A stretch of 8,949 bases of DNA from Alphaproteobacteria bacterium (GCA_017308345.1 JAFKFE010000550.1:1-8949); one strand, 5' to 3'; positions 1-6,897 are shown, counted from the first letter of the stretch. The notes: a model not told the origin generated them from the letters alone. Numbers and translations: made by a program.

Positions 1-1
1 C

Positions 2-1717
2 GCGCTCTTGGCCGGAGCCGGTGCCGCAGTGTGGGCCACCTGGCCAGAACCAACCACGCTGCCGGAATGGACCGCCGACTACGGCGCCGCGCCACCGTCC
101 GATGCGCCGACCACTTACGACCTCACGCCGCGCCCGCCGGCCGAGATCGCGCCCGGCACGGTCGTCGGCACGACCGCCCCGAAGGGGTGGTCGCACCTCG
201 TCATCAAGAGCCTGCCGCGCGTCCGCGCCGACCAGAAGAAGGGGCTGTCCTCGATCACCGTGGAAAAAGCCGGGTGGATGTTCACCGCCTTCCTCGCGGA
301 CGTGACCCGCGAGCCGGACGGCTCGTTCGCCCTGAAGCGGCTCGCCCTCGGCCTCGGGGCGAAGGGCCGCGACGGGGATACCGTCGTCACGGCCGACACG
401 GGCCGTCAGTTCGGCGTGAACATGGGCTTGCTCGGGGAGGGTGGGATGATCCTCGACAAGGGCTATGAGGTACAGCGGAAGGCGGTGGTGCCGCTGTGGA
501 GCCCCGGGTTCGGATTGCTCGACACGCCGGTGTGGTTCCGCTGCGGCGATACGAACAAGCTTGTCCGTTACCGCTACGCCCTCCTCGCGGACCGCGCGAC
601 CGGTCGGCTCGACGTGCTCATGTGGTCGCTCGGCGCCGACTCCGCCCCGTGCCGGCAACTCGCCGAGGTGGTGCGGGTCGCGCCGGACACGATCGACCCC
701 GCCGAACTCGTCGTGGACCGCCGTAAGGTGAACCGCCTCGGCATCCCGTCGGACGACGCCTTTGCCGCGCTGAAGACCTTTCTCGCCATCGATACGCCGC
801 TTGCAGAGGCAGCACCCGCGCTGGAGAAATTCGCCGCCGATGCGCGCCTGTCGCTTGGCGAAGCGCTGGAGATCACGGCAGCGACGCCGCGCTTCATCGA
901 GCATTGGGCGGAGGCCAGCGGCGCCCGGGAACTCTACGAGTTGCGCGGCGAACAGCAGGCCGAAGCACGCGCCGCCTTTCTCAGAAGCCATCATGTGATC
1001 GACATCGTCAGGCGTTTCCCGGTTCAGGGCATCGATCCGCAGACCTTCGTCGCGGGCCTGCGTCCGCTGCAGCCGCGGCTCTATTCGATCGCATCGAGCC
1101 TCGCGGCGATGCCCGACGAAGCGCATCTGACGGTGAGCACGGTCCGTTACGAACTGCACGGCGAACCACGCTCCGGTGTCGCCTCCGGCCATTTCTCGAA
1201 ACGATCCGAGCCGGACACAACGGTGTCCGTCTATGTGCAGGAGAATCGTCATTTCCGCCTGCCGGACGACGATGCGCCGATCCTGATGATCGGCGCCGGC
1301 ACCGGAGTGGCGCCGTACCGCGCCTTCCTGCAGGAGCGCGAGGCGCGGGGCGCGACGGGCAAGTCCTGGCTTGTCTTCGGGGAGCGCAACTTCCACAGCG
1401 ACTTCCTCTACCAGACCGAGTGGCAGGACCTGCAGAAGGACGGCGTGCTCAGCCGCATGAACGTCGCCTTTTCCCGCGACGGCGCGGCGAAGACCTATGT
1501 CCAGCACCGCCTCGTCGAGCATGCGCGCGACGTGTTCGCGTGGCTCGAGGAAGGCGCGCATGTCTACGTCTGCGGCGACGGCGCCAAGCTCGCCCCCGAC
1601 GTCCATGCGGCGCTGCGCGCCATCGTTCAGCAGCAGGGCGGGCGCGGCAAGGCAGCCGCCGACGACTATCTCGGCGCTCTGCAGCGCTACCATCGCTATC
1701 AAATCGATGTCTACTGA
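2..1717 (+). CDS. Chimeric ORF: unknown N-terminal region fused in frame to the FAD/NADPH half of sulfite reductase flavoprotein (CysJ-type), 5'-partial
   Basis: The frame is open from the left edge to TGA at 1715-1717, so the true start lies upstream. Residues are numbered here from the TTG at 8. Residues from about 255 to the end match the C-terminal part of CysJ, which carries electrons from NADPH to the CysI hemoprotein. Visible signatures are the FAD-binding RLYSIAS at residue 357 (base 1076), a GVAS segment, the NADPH-binding GAGTGVAPYR at residues 429-438 (1292-1321), a VYVCGDG segment, and the family-typical aromatic C-terminus ending DVY. Residues 1 to about 245 do not resemble CysJ: the FMN-binding flavodoxin domain and the first FAD-domain strands are absent. 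Instead there is a hydrophobic Ala/Leu stretch ending AVWATW, then an unknown domain rich in Pro, Asp and Arg. Leucine codons are mostly CTC before about 760 (roughly 17 CTC to 6 CTG by hand) and mixed afterwards (about 11 to 13). The gene is probably non-functional as a sulfite reductase subunit in this form. The C-terminal assignment is secure; the fusion may be an assembly join. Confidence 0.85.
   Translation, partial: ALLAGAGAAVWATWPEPTTLPEWTADYGAAPPSDAPTTYDLTPRPPAEIAPGTVVGTTAPKGWSHLVIKSLPRVRADQKKGLSSITVEKAGWMFTAFLADVTREPDGSFALKRLALGLGAKGRDGDTVVTADTGRQFGVNMGLLGEGGMILDKGYEVQRKAVVPLWSPGFGLLDTPVWFRCGDTNKLVRYRYALLADRATGRLDVLMWSLGADSAPCRQLAEVVRVAPDTIDPAELVVDRRKVNRLGIPSDDAFAALKTFLAIDTPLAEAAPALEKFAADARLSLGEALEITAATPRFIEHWAEASGARELYELRGEQQAEARAAFLRSHHVIDIVRRFPVQGIDPQTFVAGLRPLQPRLYSIASSLAAMPDEAHLTVSTVRYELHGEPRSGVASGHFSKRSEPDTTVSVYVQENRHFRLPDDDAPILMIGAGTGVAPYRAFLQEREARGATGKSWLVFGERNFHSDFLYQTEWQDLQKDGVLSRMNVAFSRDGAAKTYVQHRLVEHARDVFAWLEEGAHVYVCGDGAKLAPDVHAALRAIVQQQGGRGKAAADDYLGALQRYHRYQIDVY
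700..840. other. Probable junction between foreign sequence and CysJ sequence
   Basis: Protein similarity to CysJ begins around residues 255-280, at the segment reading SLGEALEITAATPRF, which is the usual insertion region of the FAD domain. Upstream of about base 760 nothing resembles any part of a sulfite reductase flavoprotein. There is no stop codon, internal start with ribosome-binding site, repeat or transposon end at the change. The exact breakpoint cannot be fixed by eye. Confidence 0.6.
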
Positions 1718-1724
1718 GGTTCAC

Positions 1725-3446
1725 ATGACATCCGTTCAGCAGAAAATCGACCGCAGCCGCGACCTGTCGCAACCGCTGGAAAAGCTCGGCCCCGACGAGA
1801 CGCTGAAGGCGAACAGCGACCAGCTACGCGGCACCATCGCGGCCGGCCTTGCCGAAGAACTGACCGCCGCCGTGCCGGGCGACGACATCAAGCTGATGAA
1901 GTTTCATGGTCTTTATCAGCAGGACGATCGCGACATCCGCGATGAGCGCCGCCGGCAAAAGCTCGAGCCGGCCTATACCTTCATGGCGCGCGTGCGGCTG
2001 CCGGGCGGCGTCTGCAGTCCGAGCCAGTGGCTGAAACTCGACGAACTGGGCCGCGCCTACGCCGGCGACACGTTGCGTTTGACCACGCGCCAGACGTTCC
2101 AATTGCACCGCGTGCGCAAGCAAAATCTGCGCGCGACGATTCAAGGCCTGCGCGACGTGCTGCTCGACACCAAGGCCGCCTGCGGCGACGACGCGCGCGG
2201 CGTCATGTGCTCGGTCAATCCGTTGCTTTCGAAGCTGCATGCGGAGGTCTACGCGCTTGCCAAGGCAGCAAGCGACCATGCCATCCCCAAGACCGGCGCC
2301 TACCGCGAAATCTGGTACGGCGAGGAGCGCACCGAGCTTTCAGGTCCGGAGGAGCCTCTCTACGGCCGTACCTATATGCCGCGAAAATTCAAGATCGGCT
2401 TCGTCATCCCGCCGTCCAACGACATCGACGTCTACGCGCAGGACCTGGGCTTCATTGCCATCGCCTCGGGCGGCAGGCTCGAGGGTTTCAACATAGCCAT
2501 TGGCGGCGGCATGGGCCGCACCGACCAGGCGCCGAAAACCTATCCGAGGCTGGCCGACGTGATCGGCTTCGTCGCGGCCGACAAGGTGCTGGAAGTCTGC
2601 GACGCGGTCATGCAGGTGCAGCGCGACTATGGCGATCGACTCGACCGTGGCCGCGCGCGCTTCAAATACACGATCGACGACAAGGGCCTCGACTGGATCA
2701 AGGCGGAGATCGAGGCAAGGCTGGGCTTTTCACTGTCGCCCGCGCGGCCGTATGAGTTCACGACGAATGGCGATCCGATCGGCTGGACGCGCGGCGAGGA
2801 CGGGAAAGAGCACTGCACGCTCTTCATCGAAAATGGCCGGGTCATCGGCACCGTCATGGAGGGCCTGCGGGCGATCGCCAATATCCACAAGGGCACCTTC
2901 CGGGTCACGCCCAACCAGAACCTGATCATTGCCGATATCGCGCCCGAGGCGCGCCCGGATATCGAGCGGGTGATGAAGGAATTCGGGCTCGACCGCCTCA
3001 ACAAGGCAAGCGCCTTGCGCCTGAATTCGATGGCGTGTGTGGCGCTGCCGACCTGCGGCCTCGCCATGGCCGAGAGCGAACGCTATCTGCCGGATCTCGT
3101 AGGCAAGATCGAAAAGATCCTGGCCGCGCATCATCTCGAGGATGAGCCGATCACCATCCGCATGACCGGCTGTCCGAACGGCTGCGCGCGGCCCTATATC
3201 GGCGAAATCGCGCTGACCGGCCGCGCGCCAGGCAAATACAACCTCTATCTCGGCGGCGGATTCCACGGCCAGCGGCTGAACAAGATGGTTCTCGAGAACG
3301 TCGGCGAGGCCACCATCCTGGACATGCTCGGCAAGATCATCGAGCAATTCGCGAAAGACCGCCTGTCGGGTGAACGCTTCGGCGACTTCGCCATCCGCGC
3401 CGGATTTGCCGCGGAGGTCAAGGAAGGCCGACACTTCAACGATTGA
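1725..3446 (+). CDS. cysI: Assimilatory sulfite reductase (NADPH) hemoprotein beta subunit
   Basis: CysI reduces sulfite to sulfide with six electrons delivered by CysJ, using a coupled siroheme and [4Fe-4S] cluster in the cytoplasm. The product is 573 residues, close to the 570 of the enterobacterial enzyme. The cluster ligands are all visible: C438 and C444 in a C-x5-C motif (MACVALPTCG) and C483 and C487 in a C-x3-C motif (TGCPNGC). The first ferredoxin-like half contains the TTRQTFQLH segment, and PRKFKIGF carries basic residues expected for anion binding. The second half repeats the fold (VTPNQNL). The ATG at 1725 is chosen because an AGG at 1717-1719, overlapping the stop of the preceding gene, sits five bases before it. 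An upstream extension inside cysJ is frame overlap only. Only seven bases separate it from the flavoprotein gene, so the two are co-transcribed. The gene is intact and its codon use matches the genes that follow. Confidence 0.97.
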   Translation: MTSVQQKIDRSRDLSQPLEKLGPDETLKANSDQLRGTIAAGLAEELTAAVPGDDIKLMKFHGLYQQDDRDIRDERRRQKLEPAYTFMARVRLPGGVCSPSQWLKLDELGRAYAGDTLRLTTRQTFQLHRVRKQNLRATIQGLRDVLLDTKAACGDDARGVMCSVNPLLSKLHAEVYALAKAASDHAIPKTGAYREIWYGEERTELSGPEEPLYGRTYMPRKFKIGFVIPPSNDIDVYAQDLGFIAIASGGRLEGFNIAIGGGMGRTDQAPKTYPRLADVIGFVAADKVLEVCDAVMQVQRDYGDRLDRGRARFKYTIDDKGLDWIKAEIEARLGFSLSPARPYEFTTNGDPIGWTRGEDGKEHCTLFIENGRVIGTVMEGLRAIANIHKGTFRVTPNQNLIIADIAPEARPDIERVMKEFGLDRLNKASALRLNSMACVALPTCGLAMAESERYLPDLVGKIEKILAAHHLEDEPITIRMTGCPNGCARPYIGEIALTGRAPGKYNLYLGGGFHGQRLNKMVLENVGEATILDMLGKIIEQFAKDRLSGERFGDFAIRAGFAAEVKEGRHFND

Positions 3447-3478
3447 CGACTCACATCCAGGAAAGGAAGGACGACATC

Positions 3479-4105
3479 ATGTCACTGCAACTCGGCCAGA
3501 TTGCTCCCGATTTCGAGCAGCAAAGCACGCAAGGGAACATCCGCTTCCATGATTGGCTCGGCGATTCCTGGGGCATCTTCTTCAGCCACCCGAAGAATTT
3601 CACCCCGGTCTGCACCACCGAGCTGGCCGAGGTCGCCCGCCTGAAGCCGGAATGGGACAAGCGCGGCATCAAGCCGCTCGGACTGTCCGTTGACGACGTG
3701 AGGGCGCACAATCTTTGGGAAAAGGACATCGAGGAGACGCAGGGCCACGCGCTCAATTTCCCGATGCTTGCCGACAGCGATAAGAAGGTCGCCAACCTCT
3801 ATGGCATGATCCACGCCGCGACCGACCCCAATGTGACGGTGCGTGCAGTCTTCGTCATCGATCCGAACAAGAAGATCCGCCTCAGCCTGACCTACCCGCC
3901 GAGCGCTGGCCGCAATTTCTCCGAGATTCTGCGCGCCATCGACAGCCTGCAGCTCACCGACAATCAAAAGGTCTCCACGCCTGTGAACTGGCAGCCTGGC
4001 CAGCCCGTGATCATCTCGCCAAGCCTCAGCGACGAGCAGGCGAAGGAGCGGTTTCCCCAGGGCTGGAAGGAGCTGCGGCCCTATTTGCGCATGGTTGAGC
4101 TGTAG
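3479..4105 (+). CDS. 1-Cys peroxiredoxin, Prx6/LsfA type
   Basis: This thiol peroxidase reduces hydrogen peroxide and organic hydroperoxides. The 208-residue protein has a thioredoxin-like fold with the peroxidatic cysteine C45 in PVCTTEL (base 3611). It is the only cysteine, which makes it a 1-Cys enzyme needing an external thiol or other reductant. The long C-terminal extension (PVNWQPGQPVIISPS... RPYLRM) and the segments FSHPKNFTPVCTTEL and FVIDPNKKIRL are typical of the Prx6 branch. It strongly resembles LsfA of Pseudomonas, which is known as a sulfate-starvation-induced protein. The ATG at 3479 is preferred over the in-frame TTG at 3443, because AGGAAGG (3464-3470) lies eight bases before it and the family N-terminus (MSLQLG) starts there. 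The gap to cysI is 32 bases with no terminator, so it is probably the last gene of the sulfite reductase operon. Confidence 0.95.
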   Translation: MSLQLGQIAPDFEQQSTQGNIRFHDWLGDSWGIFFSHPKNFTPVCTTELAEVARLKPEWDKRGIKPLGLSVDDVRAHNLWEKDIEETQGHALNFPMLADSDKKVANLYGMIHAATDPNVTVRAVFVIDPNKKIRLSLTYPPSAGRNFSEILRAIDSLQLTDNQKVSTPVNWQPGQPVIISPSLSDEQAKERFPQGWKELRPYLRMVEL

Positions 4106-4185
4106 GGATAATTCCTGGCGATGCCGCCGCTCGGACCAGGTCTTCTCCCCCTTGCGTGGGCCAGGTAATCTCTAAGGACTATTGT

Positions 4186-4225
4186 GGCGGCAAACGGTTC
4201 GCCGCCGACAAGGCTTCTTGTCGGC
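4186..4225 (+). promoter_or_regulatory. Two overlapping, mutually exclusive hairpins
   Basis: GCCGACAAG (4204-4212) and CTTGTCGGC (4217-4225) form a perfect 9-bp stem with a four-base GCTT loop. An alternative 6-bp stem pairs GGCGGC (4186-4191) with GCCGCC (4201-4206), which uses the first three bases of the stronger stem. No T-run follows. The element lies about 80 bases past the peroxiredoxin stop and may end or stabilise the operon transcript; the role is inferred. Confidence 0.4.
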
Positions 4226-4227
4226 AT

Positions 4228-4466
4228 CTCGGATATCTCGCCTCTGGCTTTCTCGGTGACCGCATTGAACGGCGCAATGCGATCGCTTTGGGTTGGACCT
4301 ATCCGGCATATTGTTCACCGGCATGCTCTGTGCCCCTCATAGTCTCGGTCCGGTCATGGCGCTCTACAGCCTCGATCTGTTCTTGCTGATTTGTGGTGCG
4401 CCGAAGGTCAATCCGGAGAGCGCCTCGGAGGCGGAGATTGCTGGTGTGACGCTGTCCTTAACCTGA
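4228..4466 (+). pseudogene. Possible decayed MFS-transporter fragment
   Basis: In one frame from 4228 the translation reads LGYLASGFLGDRIERRNAI, which resembles the conserved loop between helices 2 and 3 of major facilitator transporters (G-x-L-x-D-R-x-G-R-R). In a different frame from about 4290 a hydrophobic stretch follows (LFTGMLCAPHSLGPVMALYS, then LDLFLL) up to TGA at 4464-4466. One frameshift near 4290-4300 would join the two into loop plus helix. No earlier or later transporter helices were found, so only a small piece would remain. This could be chance similarity. Confidence 0.2.
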
Positions 4467-4666
4467 TGGGCCACAGGCCTTGCTCTTTGAAACGCTGGAA
4501 GGGGAGTGTGCCCTCTCTCAGTCCAGGATGTGCCTTCCATTCGGTACGTAGTTGTTGGCATTCGGAATCTTCTGCTTGTCGTGCCGATCCTTCAGAGCCG
4601 AGGAATTTCCAATCGAAATCCAAATATAAACGGAATTAATTGTTGAAAAAAAGAAACGGAGAATAC

Positions 4667-4684
4667 CCATCCATCATAGGATGG
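4667..4684 (+). promoter_or_regulatory. Small hairpin covering a candidate start codon
   Basis: CCATCC (4667-4672) and GGATGG (4679-4684) form a perfect 6-bp stem with a six-base loop. The ATG at 4681 lies in the 3' arm, so in RNA the start of the small ORF at 4681 would be paired. A preceding AT-rich stretch could act as its promoter region. Functional meaning is inferred. Confidence 0.3.
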
Positions 4685-4824
4685 AGGTGGAACGTGGCTG
4701 CAAACGTGAGGAATCGATCTTTCAGGTGAATGTGCTTCATCAAGGTAATTCGGATGATTGCGTCACCCAAGGTCTAAAAGCGGCTGCCGCTGCAGCTGAC
4801 CGCAAATGGCATCTTGACGACTAA
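4681..4824 (+). CDS. Possible small protein, 47 residues, unknown
   Basis: An open frame runs from ATG 4681 to TAA 4822-4824. It begins MEVERGCKREE and ends in an alanine run followed by DRKWHLDD. The composition looks protein-like (varied charged residues, one alanine hexamer, then Trp-His-Leu-Asp-Asp), but no family was recognised. The support for translation is weak: a GGAG lies about 20 bases upstream, which is too far, and the ATG is inside a hairpin. Just beyond the stop another frame continues with a plausible sequence (NADFQDAGSWYGD) up to TGA 4862, so this could equally be the broken remains of a longer gene. It lies immediately upstream of the small gene at 4867. Confidence 0.3.
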   Translation: MEVERGCKREESIFQVNVLHQGNSDDCVTQGLKAAAAAADRKWHLDD

Positions 4825-4866
4825 TGCTGATTTTCAGGACGCAGGCAGCTGGTATGGGGATTGACT

Positions 4867-5184
4867 ATGAACACCCTGTTCGAGGACGAACCTCAAGCGC
4901 TCGGCCATCGCGCCTCGAGGTCTGATGCCGTTGAAGCGCTCCTGGCGTGTGCGACGGGCTGCGTCTTTGGCGACAGTAGGGGTAGACCCTACCTCGACAT
5001 CATCATCGCCACGGTTCCGCACCGCCTCGAGTTCGACGCGGACGTAGATCTCAGGCACATCATGTCTCAGGCTCGCGCGCGCGGAATTCCGGTCCATCGC
5101 GACATCGAAATGCTAGCTGTGCTCGCCGCGACATGCGCTTTGGCGGCAGCTGTCATCGCATTTGCGATTTACCTGAGAGGATGA
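4867..5184 (+). CDS. Small protein with C-terminal membrane helix, unknown function
   Basis: The product is 105 residues. The ATG at 4867 is chosen over the TTG at 4861 because TGGGGA (4855-4860) sits six bases before it. Residues 1-79 are soluble and acidic/basic mixed. Residues about 81-102 (MLAVLAATCALAAAVIAFAI) form a single hydrophobic helix followed by YLRG, suggesting a tail-anchored inner-membrane protein. Residues 61-84, including ARARGIPVHRDIEMLA, look like the C-terminal segment of the FlhB/EscU export-switch family (pattern AR-x-x-GIPV-x-x-D-x-x-LA), but the NPTH cleavage motif is missing and the trailing helix does not fit that family. I cannot name the family. Codon use is moderately similar to neighbours. 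It stands alone, 212 bases before creatinase. Confidence 0.65.
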   Translation: MNTLFEDEPQALGHRASRSDAVEALLACATGCVFGDSRGRPYLDIIIATVPHRLEFDADVDLRHIMSQARARGIPVHRDIEMLAVLAATCALAAAVIAFAIYLRG

Positions 5185-5395
5185 CACTGGCCAACCGACG
5201 GCACCCGCTGCATCCGAGGATCAGCCTTCCGTCCATCCTACGTTCGAGGTACTTGTCAGCTTGCTATCGTTGCGGCCCGCATTCCGTGCAAAGCTGAGTC
5301 TATAAATTGTCGGAATGGCAGCATTAGGTCAATAAATTTTCCTCATTCGATCCTCGCCGATACGTTTGATGCTCCTGGACAATCGGAGCGTTGAA
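5185..5395 (+). promoter_or_regulatory. Creatinase upstream region with paired AT-rich direct repeats
   Basis: Two 14-base copies, GTCTATAAATTGTC (5298-5311) and GTCAATAAATTTTC (5328-5341), differ at two positions and are 30 bases apart, about three helical turns. The second copy ends about 54 bases before the creatinase ATG. The spacing suits a regulator bound at two sites on one face of the DNA. The reverse complement of the first copy carries AATTTATA, which also occurs in the creatininase/lysR gap. TATAAA at 5301-5306 could also be a -10 element, but no good -35 was seen. Confidence 0.45.
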
Positions 5396-6610
5396 ATGAC
5401 GGACGACATGCTGCACGTGATGAAATGGCACAATGGCGAAAAGGAATACTCGCCCTTTTCCGATGCGGAGATGAAGCGCCGCCAAGACGACGTACGCAAG
5501 TGGATGGCGCAAAACGACGTCGATGCCGCCCTGTTCACGTCATATCACTGCATCAACTATTACTCTGGCTGGCTCTACTGCTACTTCGGCCGCAAATACG
5601 GCATGGTCATCGACCATGACAAGGCGACCACCATCTCGGCAGGCATCGATGGCGGTCAGCCCTGGCGCCGCACCTCCGGTGACAACCTTACGTACACCGA
5701 CTGGCGCCGCGACAATTTCTACCGCGCAGTACGGCAACTGACCGCCGGTGCCAAGCGCATCGGAATCGAGTTCGACCATGTGTCGCTCGATTTCCGCAGG
5801 CAGCTTGAAGAAGCCTTGCCGGCGGTGGAGTTCGTGGATGTCGGCCAGCCGTCCATGTGGATGCGGACGATCAAGTCGGCGGAGGAGCAGAAGCTCATCC
5901 GGGAAGGCGCTCGCATTTGCGATATCGGCGGCGCCGCTTGCGTGGCGGCGGTAAAGGCCGGCGTGCCGGAGCACGAAGTTGCAATTGCCACCACCAATGC
6001 GATGATCCGCGAAATTGCCAAGGCGCATCCTTTCGTCGAGCTGATGGACACATGGACCTGGTTCCAGTCCGGTATCAATACCGACGGCGCGCACAATCCG
6101 GTCACCAATCGCGTCGTTCAGTCGGGCGACATTCTCTCGCTCAACACGTTCCCGATGATCTTCGGGTATTATACCGCGCTGGAGCGCACGCTGTTCTGCG
6201 ACCACGTCGATGATGCCAGCTTGGACATCTGGGAAAAGAACGTGGCGGTTCACCGCCGTGGCCTGGAACTGATCAAGCCTGGCGCACGGTGCAAGGACAT
6301 CGCTGTCGAGCTCAACGACATGTATCGGCAATGGGATCTGCTCAAGTACCGCTCGTTCGGATACGGCCATTCCTTCGGCGTGCTGTGTCACTACTACGGC
6401 CGCGAAGCCGGCGTGGAATTGCGTGAAGACATCGACACCGAGCTCAAGCCCGGGATGGTTGTGTCCATGGAGCCAATGGTGATGCTGCCCGAGGGCGCGC
6501 CGGGTGCCGGCGGCTATCGCGAGCACGACATACTGATCATCAAGGAAGACGGAGCCGAGAACATCACCGGCTTCCCGTTTGGCCCCGAGCACAACGTCGT
6601 CAGGAATTGA
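5396..6610 (+). CDS. Creatinase (creatine amidinohydrolase)
   Basis: Creatinase hydrolyses creatine to sarcosine and urea in the cytoplasm. The 404-residue product has almost the length of the Pseudomonas putida enzyme (403) and shares long segments recalled from it: FTSYH-INYYS, DGGQPWRRT, ELMDTWTWFQSGINTDGAHNP, YYTALERTLF, YGHSFG, HYYGREAG and PMVVSMEP-type motifs. It has the two-domain creatinase/M24 'pita-bread' fold. The catalytic histidine is H233 (6092, in TDGAHNP), with E263 (6182) and E359 (6470) matching the known active-site glutamates; each is offset by one from the P. putida numbering. As in creatinase, and unlike aminopeptidase P relatives, this family works without bound metal. 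The ATG at 5396 is preferred to that at 5369 because GGAG (5385-5388) is seven bases upstream and the length then fits the family. It converges with creatininase and probably has its own promoter. Confidence 0.96.
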   Translation: MTDDMLHVMKWHNGEKEYSPFSDAEMKRRQDDVRKWMAQNDVDAALFTSYHCINYYSGWLYCYFGRKYGMVIDHDKATTISAGIDGGQPWRRTSGDNLTYTDWRRDNFYRAVRQLTAGAKRIGIEFDHVSLDFRRQLEEALPAVEFVDVGQPSMWMRTIKSAEEQKLIREGARICDIGGAACVAAVKAGVPEHEVAIATTNAMIREIAKAHPFVELMDTWTWFQSGINTDGAHNPVTNRVVQSGDILSLNTFPMIFGYYTALERTLFCDHVDDASLDIWEKNVAVHRRGLELIKPGARCKDIAVELNDMYRQWDLLKYRSFGYGHSFGVLCHYYGREAGVELREDIDTELKPGMVVSMEPMVMLPEGAPGAGGYREHDILIIKEDGAENITGFPFGPEHNVVRN

Positions 6611-6611
6611 G

Positions 6612-6815
6612 ATGGCCCCGTATCTTCCTTTCGATTGCCCGGCCAGGATGAAGGACCGGAACGGCTTTTCCGCGTCCTATGCCATGCCGCTGTTCGGATT
6701 GTTCAAGGAAACGGCCGGGTGGATTGTCCGGTGCCTTCGAGCGCAGTTTCGCCCGATCGCGCCGGATTCCGCCGACAATGAAAGGCGACGGGAGCCGCCG
6801 CCGTATCATTTTTGA
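6612..6815 (+). CDS. Possible small ORF directly after creatinase, 67 residues
   Basis: The ATG at 6612 follows the creatinase TGA (6608-6610) after one base, and AGGAA at 6602-6606 could serve as a ribosome-binding site, so translational coupling is conceivable. The product starts MAPYLPFDCPARM and ends PPPYHF, with no recognised family and no clear membrane helix. The gap between creatinase and creatininase is 287 bases; this ORF and the terminator hairpin are all that I see in it. It may be a chance open frame. Confidence 0.2.
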   Translation: MAPYLPFDCPARMKDRNGFSASYAMPLFGLFKETAGWIVRCLRAQFRPIAPDSADNERRREPPPYHF

Positions 6816-6835
6816 AGACGCTCGCTTTCGTCGAA

Positions 6836-6877
6836 GCCAGGAGAGCCGCAGGATATCGCGGCCCTCCTGGCGTTTTG
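6836..6877 (+). terminator. Strong hairpin terminator between convergent genes
   Basis: GCCAGGAG (6836-6843) pairs with CTCCTGGC (6864-6871), and after one mismatch the inner GCCGC (6845-6849) pairs with GCGGC (6858-6862), leaving an eight-base loop. A short GTTTT run follows at 6872-6876. It fits a rho-independent terminator for creatinase on the plus strand. Lying 21 bases past the creatininase stop, it may also end that transcript, though no T-run follows on the minus strand. Confidence 0.7.
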
Positions 6878-6897
6878 CGATCACGCATTTAGGCGCT

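Larger units (their letters stand above)
4106..4860. other. Mostly non-coding spacer, about 750 bases
   Basis: No convincing full-length gene is present. The stretch is lower in GC than its surroundings, especially at 4610-4660, which is AT-rich with an A-run. It holds two overlapping hairpins (4186-4225), a possible decayed transporter fragment (4228-4466), a 6-bp hairpin (4667-4684) and a possible 47-residue ORF (4681-4824). No transposase, tRNA or rRNA could be recognised. The ORFs here on either strand are short and lack ribosome-binding sites and family-like sequence. Confidence 0.6.

Noticed and set aside
3443..3478. Longer peroxiredoxin starting at TTG 3443
   Set aside because: It would overlap the cysI stop, adds residues foreign to the family, and ignores the strong AGGAAGG site that fits ATG 3479.
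4106..4860. Insertion sequence or tRNA in the spacer
   Set aside because: No transposase motif, terminal inverted repeats, target duplication or cloverleaf could be found by eye.
5366..5395. Longer creatinase starting at TTG 5366 or ATG 5369
   Set aside because: No ribosome-binding site precedes them; ATG 5396 has GGAG seven bases upstream and gives the family length.
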